A DNA stretch of 64,000 nt, taken from NCBI RefSeq assembly GCF_000972845.2, contig NC_040032.1, positions 19,214,636 through 19,278,635 of the forward strand, in the 5' to 3' direction. Below the pieces are notes generated by a model. That model was not told the origin of the DNA. It saw only the letters and a program-made list of their open reading frames with translations, and made no database searches. Position 1 is the first letter of the stretch. Each line of letters begins with the position of its first letter. Origin of the DNA: Larimichthys crocea. Lineage: Eukaryota > Chordata > Actinopteri > Sciaenidae. Of the stretch, positions 36,991 to 51,400 are shown piece by piece. The position numbers were made by a program, and so were the translations under genes.

Positions 36991-38617
36991 AAACCTTCAG
37001 TGAGGTGATCCCTTTCCTAAAGCTCTGACCTGAGGTGGTGGATATCCTCCATTAGCTGTGAGCAGTGAAATTCGCAGTCCACAAACACAATCATTCTAGC
37101 TGAATCCAGATGAAGAGTAGCTCATAACACAACAGATCATAAAAAATGAAAAAAACTTTTGCACCAAGTCTAAGGACGATCTTATCCGAACAAAGAAGGA
37201 TAACAAAGAGGAGGCAAGATTAATCAATCGCACTTATCATCTATGATTAAAAAACAAAATGAATGTACATTATGACTGTTTGAACTGCACTTACGAGTGA
37301 GTGCAATGCTAATCTCCAACAGAACTGAAAAATTGCTCTAAACATTCCAGGATCCAGATGAGGAAGCATGATCGAGTAAAGGAGGAATTATGACCAATTG
37401 TAGCATTCATTTTGCAAGTTCATGGTGATTCATTATCTTACTGTGAAAAAGTTACACCTCCCGCATGATGAAGGTGCTTCTGTGGCGTAAAAAAAAGAAC
37501 CTATAGGAAGCGGGTAATAAACTGCAACATTGCAGTGTTGACTCAAGTGCAGTGGGTCAGTTGCAAAATCTCAAAAGCCATTGGAACGTGAGACAGCCAC
37601 ACATAGTTGAAAGGTCAACATGTGTTCACAGAGCGAGGCAATACTTTGAGTCTGCAAAAAGAATTGTAACTGTATACAGTATATAACAACTTGAGCGAGC
37701 ACTATGCTTGTTTGCTGACTGACTTTGTCCTCACTGCTTCAGGTTTGTATTTCTTGCATTAAAAATCAAACCATGCGCAGAAAAGACTGCACTGAATTTG
37801 ATATGAAGTGTAATGCCTTTTAATAACATCAGGGTGCAGTACATTGGGTTTCTCAATACATCATAGTCATGACTATGAATTTTGAACTTAGTATAGCAAA
37901 GCAAACGATTTGAATAGGCGAACAGTCGAGAGGGCCGGTCATCTTTAAGAATCCATTGTGTTTTTTAATGTCATATCTAAAAGTGGCTGTAGAAATTATA
38001 ACTGTCAGATAAAGTGCTGAAGTGAATGGTATTAAATGGATGTACTCAAGTAAAGTTAACTTAACATAGTACATTATTGGTCATTGTACTTGTTTGGCCT
38101 CTGGGTAGGTTTTTTTTCTAAGTCATTAGATGGAACATACTCAAGGATAATTTCTGAGATTGATTTTAAAAATGGAACTGGATTTCTGTTCAGAGTGGGT
38201 TACTTTGTGAATGAAGAAACAAAAAAAGAAGCACTTTTGTGCTGCATTAAGGAATACATTAGTGAGTGACAACTAATCTGGCTAGTGTCCTTATTCACCA
38301 ACTAGCAATTCAGCCGCCTTATTATCTACTCGTGTTGGAAGATGGGGAGAATGGATAAACATTACTTTAACATATGACACATGAAATGCACTTAACAAAC
38401 TCGATTTCCCCATTCTTACTGAGAATAATACATATGAAATCATTTTAATTTTGAGAATGACTGACTGCTCTTTGTTCCACACTGAAGGCTAATTTATTCT
38501 GGTAATAATTGTACGAAATACTTTCACTCACAAATTATCCTTGGCAGTGACTGATTTCTTTGTCAATGTGTTTTCATGAAATTGAACTCAATTGCTTTGC
38601 TTTGCTACTGTTCATAT

Positions 38618-41600
38618 GCGTGATGCCATGGCCCACAGTCAATATGATAAGTATAATCTTTTAATCGTTTAAAGGAGTGATTTCTCTTATAACTCACACT
38701 ATATGGTGGCTATTTCAGGTCTGTGTGAGCGAGTAATAGAATCTTTTTGAACTTTGGTCAGAACCTTTTTACAATAAAAGCTCTCAATTTAGTTTGAAAT
38801 AGCATTGCTGCTAAAACATTCTTTCTCATGCTTTTATTTTTTTGTCAGCAGAAGAGGAAGTGGTTCTGTTGGTAATTGTTGCTGCTACAATGGAGATCTC
38901 TATCAGCACCAGGCACTATTTAAAATAATTTGGTGGGAGAGAAATTACTGCTGGTATGATTACACACATATGATTTCAGACTGATGTTTTGCAAGGTCAT
39001 GTGATGACGCCTGAAAGCAGCTGAGTGTCATATTAGTAGGAGTTTGAAAAAGAAGCCTTGGTCTGAAAAGAATGAAAAAGGACTCGTCCTTGAACTTACG
39101 AGGTCATCGTTCCAGTATATAACGTATTTCTGTTGACATCAATGAGCCTCTGTCAGCTTTTCATCTTACTTTGAAGTTACATGCTGATCTGTTTGTTAAT
39201 CTTTGCCCTCTAGCTACTCCCTCACAGGCGAAGATTGGCTATCCCTGTGTTCCTGTTCGTCTTCATCCTGATTTTCACGCAGTGTGAATTCAATTGTTTT
39301 ACACAATGAAGGTGTTTTAAACAGATTTAATCACAGAAATCAAAGGCGTACACACACACCAACATACATTCCTTCTTTTCCGACTTCCCCACCTACAGGC
39401 TGCCATGCCTGAAATCAGGGGCTGAGGCTCTTGCCTCCTGTCCTGCTCCCTTGAGGTTTAATTTGTTCACTTACCAAGCCGTGACTCACTTTTCTATCTG
39501 CCTGAAAAGCTACAGCACTACTACATAGCTCCACCATGGCTGCTGTTATCGCTGAAAAACTAGCCCTCCGAGCAGTCTCTGTTCACACGTGATAGCGCAG
39601 CCATGGCCAAGGATGGCTAATTAAAATGACTTGACTGTGAACAACTCTGGATGTGAAGCCAGTAGTAGGCCTGTGCTGTGGCGGTTGTTAAAGTCAGACT
39701 AACACTCTCTCTTGCTGTATGTTGTCTTTCTTTTTGGTATCCAGTTGTGTGGCACTGCCCATCTCTTCCCTATATCTATTAAGAAGTGAAGATTTCAAAA
39801 GTGGGATTCCGTGTTGTCTGTGCTTTTCCTTCCCTCTCTTCCTCGTTACCCCTCATTCCTGTCAGTTCGTCTCCCTTCATGATGGAGACTGCAGAGAAGT
39901 AATGTTATCTAAATGAATTATACATGTGCATGCATGGGAAATTTAGTTTCACAACAGAAGCCACAAGAGATGATCTCTGTTTCTTATTTATAATACATGC
40001 ATCACTTTTTTTTTTTAAACATAACCATGCATTGTGTCCAACATTTATAATCACTTCACTGTACTGCTTGATGTACTTTCAGTTTGCTTAAATCAATTCT
40101 GTCCGACACCACACCCAAAGGTACACTCACTCTGCACTCACACTGCATTGAAACAGTCATGAATTAAAATCGCCCATGACCTGATGATTTTGAACACACT
40201 CATTCGCTTTTTTTTTTTTTTTCTGAGAATGAGATGTTACTCTAGCATTGAGTGCCTGACACACTGCAACTAAGTTTAATATTTTGTAAAAAAAAAAAAA
40301 AAGAAAAAAACTTTCCCAGGGCAGACTGCGGACATGGAGGAAAAACACAAATGGTATTCATCCCCACAGCACAACACGGGCACAAAACTGGATGAGGGAA
40401 AGCTCTTTGGCTCATGCACTGGGCGAGCTACTGAATAGCAGCCACGTCTCATATGGCATTCCTGATGAAAAGTGAAGATTTGATTTTTGTTAAATCGCTT
40501 CTAAAAAGTATTGCTACCATGTTACTTGTTTGCTATTTCAATGGCACCCTCTGAAAACCTCAACAACCAACAAGATTGTTGTTCTTCGTGTTTTTTGTCA
40601 GAATGTTATTGCAACTACAGCAGTGCTGTTTTTTTGCAAGTACTCACAGTATGGCACCGGCTGGTTGAAATGATTGAGACTTGCTGACACCCTGAGATAG
40701 CTCGTGTCAGCTATCTCGCAAGTCCACAATGGTCCTTTCAGCTGCTTCAGCAACACAATGGCTGCTGCTGGTAACCATGACAGTGACAGAGTGGCCCTAA
40801 AATTACCTTGACATAACATAAAACATCACATACATTGGCATGGCCCTCATATCCCTAATCAATACCTGGTTAATCTTGTTACATGGCTGTGTTAACGACC
40901 GGTTAAAGCCATCCACGCTTCTTACTTGACACAATAGTTAGCGACCTTTTCATTTTATATAGTTATTTATTTATTCATTAGAGTTTTTTAGTTAATTATT
41001 TCTGGTAACCTAACATGTATTGAAATACAAATATGTGGCTGTTTGATGCAAACAGAATGAATCACATTACAAAAATGCGTTATGTAAGTTTATACAACTA
41101 GAAAAGGGAAGGGGTAATTTTCAGGTTGTTAATGGTTAATGGCTATCACTTCGTAAAATTTTCAGCCAATAACGGCTTCATTTTACCTGAATTCTCACCT
41201 CTGTGCTTTTATGATAAGAAAAGCTTGCAGAAACATTATTGCAAGGACCGAAACTAAAGACCTGTTCCAGTGATTTTAAACTAAATTTCTTTGCTTTTGC
41301 TCCCCTTGGCGATTTTTGCCCACATACGTACCATTAACATACATTTTGTGTTACTGGATCACCCAAGACACATTTAATACCAGATGTCTTTGGCCTCATT
41401 ATTTTTTACCATGAAATCCCACTTAATGATGAATTCACGCATGCAAGTATGGCATGTTAGATATTTAAGTATCAGGCTGCGATCTGGCTGTGACCTCTTC
41501 CTGCTCATACTAGCTAGGAGAGGTATAAATACTCCTGAGTATGATGTGTTCATCCCTGACTAACAAGTATGAAAGAAATATGCTTTGTACGTTTTTGTAC

Positions 41601-42494
41601 ATTGTAAACGAATGTCTTGCATTTCTACGAAAAATACAGAGCCTTCAAAAACAAGAGTGGTTGCTCGTCCTGTAACAGGAGGTGAATCGGTGTGAGAATA
41701 TGAGAATAATGGTGTGTCAGTTGCACCTCACCCCTTACCATTACATGGAACCAACCATAGTTAAAATGGCCAAAATGTCCATATAAACATAGAAACTGCA
41801 AGATAATCCCTTCTCTTCTCTTCACTGCCCCTTTGTAGGCTCAGCGTGTTCCAAAAACCATTTTTTTCAAGCAGAATTTGCATTGGAAGCACAACTTTTT
41901 ACTATGTTTTGAAGAAAATGTATTATCCTTGTCATGCAGGTGGCTGCCAAACAACAGAAAACATCAGCCTGGCATTTCTATACCACAACGATGCCCATTT
42001 GGGTGAACTTTGAGAAGAAAAATTTTTATATTCATTTTACTGAAGCATCAAACTTGCGTGGTCAGAGTTCAGTGTAAACTCCCGCTTCAAGCCAATGAAA
42101 TTCGTGTATGACAAGGCGCATTCCCAGATGCCTGCCAGTTCTTGCATTTATTTACCTATACAGGAAGTTTGAGAAATTTTGTTTGTCAAACTTTATCTTT
42201 AGAGTGTCCTTGTGGCTTGTCTGCTAAGGCACATACTCTACCACATATCTGATTTATTGCATGAGTGTGGCTTCATATCATTCACGGCATGTCATATCCA
42301 CAAACCCCTCACATTTCTCATTTCTTTTTGCTGTATACAAATTGAATTTCTGACTGATCTTCATGTTGAAGAAAAATAAAAAGAACACAGGGAACAAATC
42401 AGTAAAGTAAATCGGCTAGATGTTTCATTTTATTATTCAGTAACGCAAAGATCATGACAATTATTTGTGGCTCAAAAGAAAAGCTCAACATTTT
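38618..42494. other. Gene-free stretch, nothing identified
   Basis: Between the end of the alignable duplication and the next repeat. AT-rich, with short poly-T/poly-A runs near 40209 and 40289. No exon, repeat or RNA gene was recognised. Confidence 0.5.
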
Positions 42495-42730
42495 AGAAAA
42501 TCTGCATATTGTTGTTTTTTTTTGAGAGTGATATGAGAAAACTGATAGCCCCTTCAGTGTGGGACAGTATTAGCCGATCGCAGCTTAGCATGGAAACAGG
42601 AAGCAAGGGCAGATTGCTGAATGTCAAAAGTGAAAAAAAAATCCCTACCAGTGCCTCTAAAGCTAATTGAATAATATTGGTGTCTAGTTTACTCATCTAT
42701 ACATAAACAGAAATATTAAATCAGCAATTG
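42495..42730 (+). repeat. Degenerate R3 teleost repeat
   Basis: Word order: 'gagaaaactgatagcccctt', 'cagcttagcatggaaacagg', 'ccctaccagtgcctctaaag' with 'ctaattgaa', and 'attgtggttttaa'. This is the same family as the 3' part of 17586-18120, here retaining the middle block that the other copy lacks. Strongly decayed. Confidence 0.55.
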
Positions 42731-45700
42731 TGGTTTTAAAGGCTGTTCCCCTTCCCTCCTGTCTGTCCTTATTTGTATGTCCCTGCTGTGTTGGACGTCC
42801 TTCACTGCTGCTCATCAACCAATCAAGGCGTTGTATAAACACAAGTCAACCTTCCAGACTCTCAGATCGTTCAGTCTTCTCCATGGTAGCTACATAACGG
42901 CCAACCTGAGATCTTTGGGAATATTTGTTTGTGAATTGTGTTTATTTCCTTTCCATCATTCTCTGCTCATCCAGCTCTGTCTTATCCTAACACCTGATGC
43001 TCCTGTGAAGTATTCTGCCACCCACAGCCCCTGCACCGTATTTGATCTCCTCCTTTAAGACCTTTTCAGTCAATGGTTGGTTGCACCACCACCTCTGTTT
43101 GAATAAGATGCTCTGGTCTCTGGTTGTGTTTGCATTTTGGGTTCTGCTACCATTCAACATAACCTTATCCATCCATCCACCCAGAATTTTTTTGTGCAGC
43201 TTCTCTGGCTATATTCTTCCCAGATTTGGACAGTGATCAGCTAAGTTAAGTCCCCACTCTAGCTAACACACGGTATTGGGACCAATGCTAGTCTTCTTAT
43301 CCACTTAGATACTTATATAAGCACAACTGTATCCCAACAACAGTAGTTCTTAGTAACTTCTAGCAATGCAAAGATGTCTGTGTAAGCAGTAGTTCAACTT
43401 CTTCCAGGTGAAGTAATTGGTAGATCATTACTTTTTCTATCTCCAACACTGGTATGTGAAAAGAAGTGGTGTGTTGACTTTCAGAACACTGATATAACCA
43501 AACACCTGCTAAATTGCACTTGGGATTTCTGTGTATATTAAAACTCTAGTTCTTACATCAACATTTTAAACACAAGTAGACCATATTTTCCCATCAGACA
43601 TACAAAACCCCAAGTTTGAAGTCCCAGGGGCCGTGTTCCAAAGTTGAAATGAATGGCCTATTAAAGTTATATTTCTTGTGCAATGTACAGTGGACATTTT
43701 GTCTTGATGTGGTGTTACAAGGCAAGGACAAACTAACAATGTTGCTCACACCTGACCATGTTGGAAATATTTCTAATCTTTCTAATACTGCTACACTCAA
43801 AGGTAGTGTAAAAAGCTGACCATCATAGAGTCATATCGTTTAAACACTTGGGATCACTTGCCATTTTTGTTTTCTCATCTAGACAACATTCCTGATGTTG
43901 AACTTGGTCGTATATAAGAAAAGTGCCACAAAGGCGGGAGTTTTTTTCACAAAAGAAAAGCCTGTCTCCTAACCTCTACCCCTCCGCAGGTGACCAATAC
44001 AACAATGCAGCATTGGATGGTGTGTGATGAAGTGAGCTAGAGTTATTCAACCATGTGACAAGCAGTTCTGAGTATTCTCCCCCCTTAACAGGTGAGAGTG
44101 TATCTTTTTGGAATATGCTCCTGTGTCAAACCACCCATATCCACAAGCTTAACTTTATCAGTGACACAATAAAAACATTTTTTTAAGTAGATGGGGTTTG
44201 CCACTACTTGTCCCCCTCATAGCATCACTCCACCTTGTTGGGCCATATGTGTTTTTTCCCTAAGGGCCAAGAAACTGACAAAGATCATTGGTGGCAAAAG
44301 CTGATCACAAAAATTCCCTCAGAAACCTACTATGTGCCACATCACCCAGAGTACATTATTTCAAGATTAGCGCCTGGCCTGTACTTGTTCCAAAAGTGCT
44401 CTGTGTAATTTTGACTATGTAAAATAACTAGATCCCAGGACACCACTGTGACAGCCAATCCTCTGGGATCATTTAATTACCAAGTCAATAACTATAATTA
44501 GGACTCATAAGTACACAGGATGTGATGAAACTGATTGGTGAACTGATCTATCCAAATCCCTTAGTGCAGGAAAAATATGGTTCTGAGCAAGGTTATTAAA
44601 TTATGCCCATGATGTGTCCTGACTGTCAAGATTCATATATTAATTTTATGACCTCAAGCAGTGAAGAATAACTCTTGTGGGGACTATAAATTACTGGGCC
44701 TTGTCTACTTGCATTTGGCTATTCCCAGCATCCAATAAAGCTCTCTTCGTGTGCCGATTTCTAATGAAATCTTTGACTTGTTAACCATCGAAGGGAGCCA
44801 GTTTGAACAACAGGCTCTCATCTGATTGCTAAAGTGCATTATACTTGAGCGACACTACCCTTGACATGATGATTATGCGAGACCTTGCTTTAAAAAAAAA
44901 AAAAAAAACAAAGATATGTGGGGCTGTTGGTGAGGTTTTTTAGGTGAACAACAGTAGTGCATCATGGGCTGCCTAAAATCCTGAAGTATGATAATGCAGA
45001 AGTTTTTCTCGTTTTGTCAAGTTACTCTGGTGCGGTGGGCTTTTTAAAAAAAAATCGTTTTAGTCATAAACCTTTTTTTTTTTTTTTTAACATCAAACCC
45101 TGTTTGTCGAAAGTTATTGTCTTTCTTTTTCCGACAGGAATTTCTTACATGGCCAACACTTGTGGTTCGCTTTACTCACCTTGCGGGACTTCATCCAATT
45201 GATGCTGACTGACCTCTCTCAATTAATTATTGATCAGTTTCTCAGTCTCGTATCCTCTTATCAAAATATATTCTTAACCATGGTTGTGTTTTTGAGCCTG
45301 AGGTGGGTGACGCAAACCAGACGGCAAGAGGTCAAGTGCTGTCCAGAGATAGGACAGAGGGTGCCTGGATTATTAACAAGTCTGTTGGCCCCCTTGAATC
45401 CAAAGAACCCCCTTGATGTCCCTGTTTGAAACAATTTGACATTATTCTATATTTTTATATTATTGTATAAATTAATTACTTTGAAGTGGTTTTGAGACTG
45501 ACCTGTTCTGATTTTGAAGAATCTGACAATAGACTTCACAAGAGTGAATAGTGGCAATAGGGACGTGGAGACCATTAAAATGTTCTCATCTAGGGCTTTT
45601 GCAGTTATCCATGTGCAAATGAAGGGCTAACGATCATTTTGCCATTGCAACCACTTCCTTTTATTTCCATTTGTAATATATTGTTTCCCTTGCTTCTGCT

Positions 45701-48104
45701 TTTGTAGAGAAGTGAATTATACCCCAGCAGAGCAGGGTCAAATACCACACTTCCTCTATTTTAAATCTGTAAGTTCTTAGGTGTCCCTAGGGTCAGCAAA
45801 GTCAAGACGATTGACCAACGGTTTTAATCTGCATGTCCAAGTTCATACAATCGAGTGTATGAGAAGGGTCAACACAGATTTACTTCTCTTCTCTGTGAAT
45901 TAATTAATTAAGACTCCATTAATTTGTAGTATGAAAATATCTTATTTATAGAGATGCTGGACATTAATGGCTACAAGCAACACATTGAACCTCAGTGTTT
46001 CCTTGGGGTGGGGTCATTCAATTTATTCATTAATATTAGAACATATTTCGTAGAAAGTTTTGTAGGGTGGGTTAAATCCCCTGGTATTTAGGTCTTTTCT
46101 TCTGGTAGTGAGCTTTGTTAAAGCACAGAACATGAATAGTTTTGGTATTGGAAATGCTCTCTGTAACCTGTACTGAGTTGAGCTTAATTGTTGGCTTTGT
46201 TGCAACCTGTTTGATGGTCTGACTCCACCCTTCTGCCTTGGTAGTAATGATCCCATGTTCCCGATTCAGAAATAAAATAAGACAAAATTAAAGGAATTAA
46301 TGGTACCAATGTTCAAGTTGAGTGTTAACGACAAGGGGTAATAACAGGGTTATAATTTAAAAACCTATTGCTTTTTAGCCTTTGTGTCTGTGTGACATTT
46401 TCGTCTTTGCCAGACGTGCAAAGTTTCTATATTATGGAAAGGACCTTTTCAGTTATTTTCTTCTTTGTTTTCTCAGCTGTGTGTTGCAGCCAGCATGCCA
46501 CTGTTTGAACAATTGTGTCACGTTGTTTGATGCTTTAGCGCCTCCTTCATTCCTATTTTTGTTGCTTTGCAAAACAAAGTTTGATCAACATTAACATTCA
46601 AATCAGGGGTTTTTTTATTATGGATTATTGTCATTTTAGGTGTCCTTCCCTATGTTCTAGTTCTCAGTGGGACTGATTATACATATTCAACACGCCGAAT
46701 CAGACTTTACGTTTACACACCTGTGGCCCATTCATTCATCTGGGCTTCAATTTGGTGCTTTTGGTAATCTAGAGCGAGTTTCCTTCTGATTTATTTGTGT
46801 GGGGCGTGATTAGGGTCGATTCACGTGTGTACATGTGTTCGTGCAGACATAGAACTTTTGTTCGTGTTGGACTTCTGGTTCCGAGCAGACTAACAGCAAT
46901 TTTTCATTTCAGAGATCATCATGTCCAGTGAGAGAAGAGAAGGCAAAAGGGCGAAACTAGAGTTTTATTGACGCAGTCAGATGTCAGGTTAAAGGCACAG
47001 GAAGTGGACCTGAGGAGAGGTGTGTTATGTGGAGTCTCAACAACGTTTTCGCTTTATACAATACAAGCACATTTTGACTGCGCCAACGCATATTTAGCAT
47101 TGTTCAGTAAGGAATTAATGAAAGGCAAGACAATATGAATATACAAGAAAGCAAAGACTCATTAGAATAATTATTTTCCTTCGTGTGTGAAGCACTTAGT
47201 ATAGCCGGGTAATTCGTCTTTGCTGAGAAATGGGTTTTAATAAACATTGATTATAGTAAGAAACAATAATGATGTACCTTTAGGCCCTCCTTGTTTGAAT
47301 AGATTGCACACGATCATAGGTAGTGGATGTTTGAACTTGCCAAAAACAAAGAGCAAACAGTGCAGACGAGGAGATAGATGACTGTTTTTCTATTACCATT
47401 AAGTGAAGTTTTCTTCTTGTTGTTCGAGTGCCACAGTATAGTCCAGTCTTTTAATAGCGTTAGAAAGCGGCACAAATCAATATTTGGATATGAGCAATAG
47501 GGTCAATACTTGGTTAGATGCCAAAAGTGGGGTCAGTCGTAAGTGACCCACGCAGTGGAGCTACATGTTGTCTTACTCAGAGTAAAAGGCATTTTCGTAG
47601 GACGTAACAAGTTGACATGATAGAAAAAATAAAAGGAGGGAAAAATGGGGAAAAAAACTCAATCTATATGTGTGACAATTTATTTTAGCAACAAATAAAA
47701 ATATTTTCAGGGAAAATTGTGTAACTGGAATTAACACCAAAACTTGGATTACTCTGTAATACACTTGGGTGCAACAGAGCTGGGCCATAGTCCCTCTGAG
47801 GGCTGGAGGGCTTAACAAGGATCAATTTACTTTTGAGATTACACTCCAAACAGTTGTGAACGAAGACCTTAAAAGTGGAATTAGGATCCATTTTTTCGAA
47901 TTCGTGCCAATTCCATAAATTATTACAGTGGCAAATCTTAAGAGAGGTGCCAGATCAGTATGGTTTTTAATGTCCCAATGTTTTGGGTTTTATTAGTGTA
48001 AAATGGGTAATACTATCAATGAGTGGTGGGCCACTATAATCCGCTATAAGTGCCAATTAATAACATCTGGAACACCAAGCACAACCTCAGTGGAAATATG
48101 AAAT
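42731..48104. other. Gene-free stretch with simple-sequence tracts
   Basis: Contains a poly-A at about 44891-44908, a poly-T at about 45071-45088 and a possible faint R2-like word ('cacacctgtggcccattcat') at about 46716. The block 42750-43240 is pyrimidine-rich, with 'ccatccatccacc', and looks like repeat-derived DNA that I cannot classify. No exon recognised. Confidence 0.45.
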
Positions 48105-48475
48105 GAAGCGCTGATGTGCCCAAAACTGCAATTCCTTGAACATACCACGTAAGGCTGACTACAAAGCAAATCAATATTCATTAAAAATAAATGTGTTTAC
48201 ATACAGCCTGGTACAGAAAACAGGTGTTGGTTCTCTAATACAACAAACAACAACTAGGGGGATAATCCGAAGGCTTAAAGTTCCACATGATTTGAGAGCA
48301 TGGGTTGTGTGCTGCCATCAAAGGTGGCTGTTTAACACCAAGATTCATTCAGCTCACCTCAACTCTACTGTATGTCTCTATCCATTTTTAGAGTAGTGGG
48401 GAGCCGCAGAGACAGGACTAACCAAGATGACACAGATTCACAAATACTAGGGGCAATGTTTCATACAGTCCATGG
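48105..48475 (+). repeat. R1 teleost repeat, near full copy
   Basis: 'atgtgcccaaaactgcaatt', 'tgtttacatacagcctggta', 'aggtggctgtttaacacca', 'attcattcagctcacctcaa', 'ggggagccgcagagacagga' and terminal 'catacagtccatgg' follow the same order as 9090-9520. Open frames inside it (48136-48686) are therefore repeat-derived, not genes. Confidence 0.6.
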
Positions 48476-51400
48476 AAAGGGGGCTCCAACCACAGCTGTA
48501 ATCGAAGAACAAGATTGTGTCCTGACCAGTTTTGCCTTGGGCTTTAACTCGGTTCAACTTTTTAACGGTGTAGAACACAATGGCGACCTAATAACGGGAA
48601 GGTTAGTTCAGATAATCGTATTAAAACATGGCCCACATACTTGCATAATACTGCACATACACACATGCTCCGAACACCTCCAATGAAAAAATTGGCAGTT
48701 GAATATGAATGAAAATAAGATCCAGATAGCTTCATTTAAAACCGAGTCAGTCCAAAATCCAGTTTTGTTATAACAGGTTATCCTGGATTACCAGGCTCAG
48801 TGAAGCCCAAAGAAGGCTAAGACTGTGTAAACTCACGTACCTGTACAGGCCCCTGGTAGAGTCCTTTAGGCTGTAGTAGAACGGACAGTTGAAGTAGTAT
48901 ACAAAAAAGAGCTATGGAGGGGGATTGTTTTAAAGATTCCATGGAATTGCAGCTTTATTTCCTCACTTGACATGTTTCCTATTAAACGGGTTGAATGAGG
49001 AGGTCAAACAAATAAGGCATCACTATAAGCTGTAAAAGCATAGGATTATCAGATTAGACGACAAAGAAAAAGAAGAGGGATGAAAGTAACATTGTGTGAT
49101 GGCTTTATTTGGTTTGGACTTCACATTGGATGCCACAAGTGACAGATGGTGTAGATCACCATGCACAGTTGGCCATGACGAAGTGAATTCCCTATTTTAA
49201 CTTGATCAATCATGATTATTGATTTTGATAAATCACCAGCTTTCCTGTCAAATCAATATCACCCATTCTAATTTTCTAATTCTAGGTCTCAAATTTTATC
49301 CCTTGGTACATTACACTTACAAAAACTAAGTATGTAAATTAATGCAGCAACTTCTTCTGTTTGCACTTTGTGTAAGATATCCCAGACAAACAGCTGCGAG
49401 ATTCTCCCCCTGTCCATATTCGTTTCCAACCAGGCTAGCAAAAGGAAGTAAAGCACACCATTCGCAGTTTTCTTATGAAGTAAATTTTTGAAACCCTGAG
49501 GTCGATCAAATAGGGAGTACATCTCTATCCAGTGAGCAAGAGGCATCACAGGAATGAAAAGAAGTGGAGAAGGTATCGATGGACAAGGGAGGGATTCATT
49601 CCTGGGAGTGGGAAGGCGCCTGCCAGGTAATTAAAAAAGCATTCCCAGAAAATCCAGTTCGCGAAAAATATCCTAGAACGCCTGCTAAGTTACGAATATT
49701 TACTATGGCTGTGTCTTTTTGCTGTAATGGCACTGGCGGCTGGAAGACGTCGCAACTGAGAGTTGGTAAGGAATGCAAGTACATAGGAAGGGTAAATAAA
49801 GAATGCAAGTCATGACTCTAGTATTCATACATGAGTAAGCGACTAGAGGATTGGATTGTCACAATTTTGACATGGAAAATAATAAGTAAAACCGAGGGTA
49901 TTAGGGGTATTTAAATAAGAGACTGACAGTGATTGTGGTTTTTAATGAGCTTCTCCAAATCCATTGAGAGAATCTGCACATACCATGGAGATTAACATGA
50001 AGGGAACTTGTGAACAGGAACATCAATAGTAGATGATTCGCAAAACCCAAAACTGTGCGTGTGTTTTTTTATATTCTGCTTTTCGACATCTGCACTGTTG
50101 ACAGCCAAAGAACCCGTAAAGATTTACGGAGGAAAACATAGTTATGGTTAATGAAAAATCTAACACTTATTTGCAAGGTCTGTGACGGATGGCAGTTCTT
50201 TTTATGGGGATAATCTTCTGTGTTGAACTCTTGACAATGTAACTTTAGCAAGCACTGTCCTAATTATGCAGCAATATTATTTAAGAACAATTAATTGTTT
50301 TGGGTTTTGTGCGTAAACGTTCTGGTGTTAATTTAAACAGTCAAATGTTTTTTTCCTGAGGTTCCACCATAAAAAGTTCCGGAAATCGATTAACTTTCTT
50401 TTCACACAACAGCAGGAGCAAAGCCACCACATTGTTTGTGTTCAGTTGGTTTTTAACAACTTCTCTTTAATAGCTGGCAAAATAGTGATTAAATAATTTA
50501 GCTTGACATGCTAATTGCTCGGAAAGTTCTTATCTTCAATAGAGAAGGACTAAGGGCTCTTCCTAACAATGGGATACCTCTGCATAAACCACTCCAGGTC
50601 AGTGGTTAAAGAGAGTAGAAGTATGAGATGCTTGCCATGAGCGGGGACCGTCCAGAAGCATCCCAGATGGGACTCGTTTTTTACACGCCTGGGCCGTAGA
50701 ACCATCTAGCCCTTTAGTCTTTCAGTCAGAAAGGTGTCAGCACTTACCACATTAATATCTGTTCGGGTGCACTGTAAAGAAAGTAAGTCTTTCTTAGAAT
50801 TCTCCTCTTAGAAAAATGCTGTTTGCTAAAATCAATTGTTAATCAGGAAAAAAATCCCAGGTTTGCGGTTTCAGCGTACGCTTTGGATTAAGTGCGGATG
50901 ACCAACCAAACTTCGCTCTTAGGATGATGTAACTAATTTTGCGATAGCAAGCACGTATTAAGGAAAATGTATGACGTCCCAAAATGAAAGGAATCTGCAA
51001 AGCTGAATGGGTTCAGACTGACAACAGACATTGTACAATGTGTGTGGCAATCCTGTAACTAGGTCAAGTTTGGAACTGATGAGCATGCTTCACGTGTGAT
51101 GATCTCTAAACAGTGCTTCAGTGTGTATGCACGGCTTGTTCAAAGAGAGCAGAGTACGTTTCAGAGAACCCACCGTCAAAACGTGTTGGAAGATATTAAT
51201 ACATCGGAATAGAAAGTCATAAGAAATGCATCAAGGGTATCCCCATGGAGTGTTTTAATCATCTTCAAATGGTGCAACATCAAGACATGTCTTTGTTGTC
51301 TTTTGGTGAATGTAAGTCCCTTAGAGTCTTTGCAGATGGGTGTATTAAATGCAGAGCGAATCCTACTGCTAGTGGATTGAGTTTTATAAAACAAGAAGTA

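Larger units (their letters stand above)
27858..38617 (+). repeat. Large direct duplication, copy 1
   Basis: About 10.76 kb aligned end to end with 52684-64000 in the same orientation. Identity is very high in bases, but small indels occur every few tens of bases, for example an 11-base insertion at about 28291 in a stretch with almost no substitutions. Copy 1 lacks the hAT insertion carried by copy 2. The boundary at 27858 has no terminal repeat, target duplication or other sign of a biological breakpoint. See findings for the assembly-artefact interpretation. Confidence 0.95.

Noticed and set aside
27858..38617. A true recent segmental duplication under selection
   Set aside because: The gap-edge start, lack of breakpoint features and indel-dominated differences fit an assembly artefact better. 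Kept only as the alternative.
48136..48686. Two overlapping plus-strand open frames of 86 and 104 codons
   Set aside because: Most of this span is the R1 repeat, which is non-coding in its other copies.
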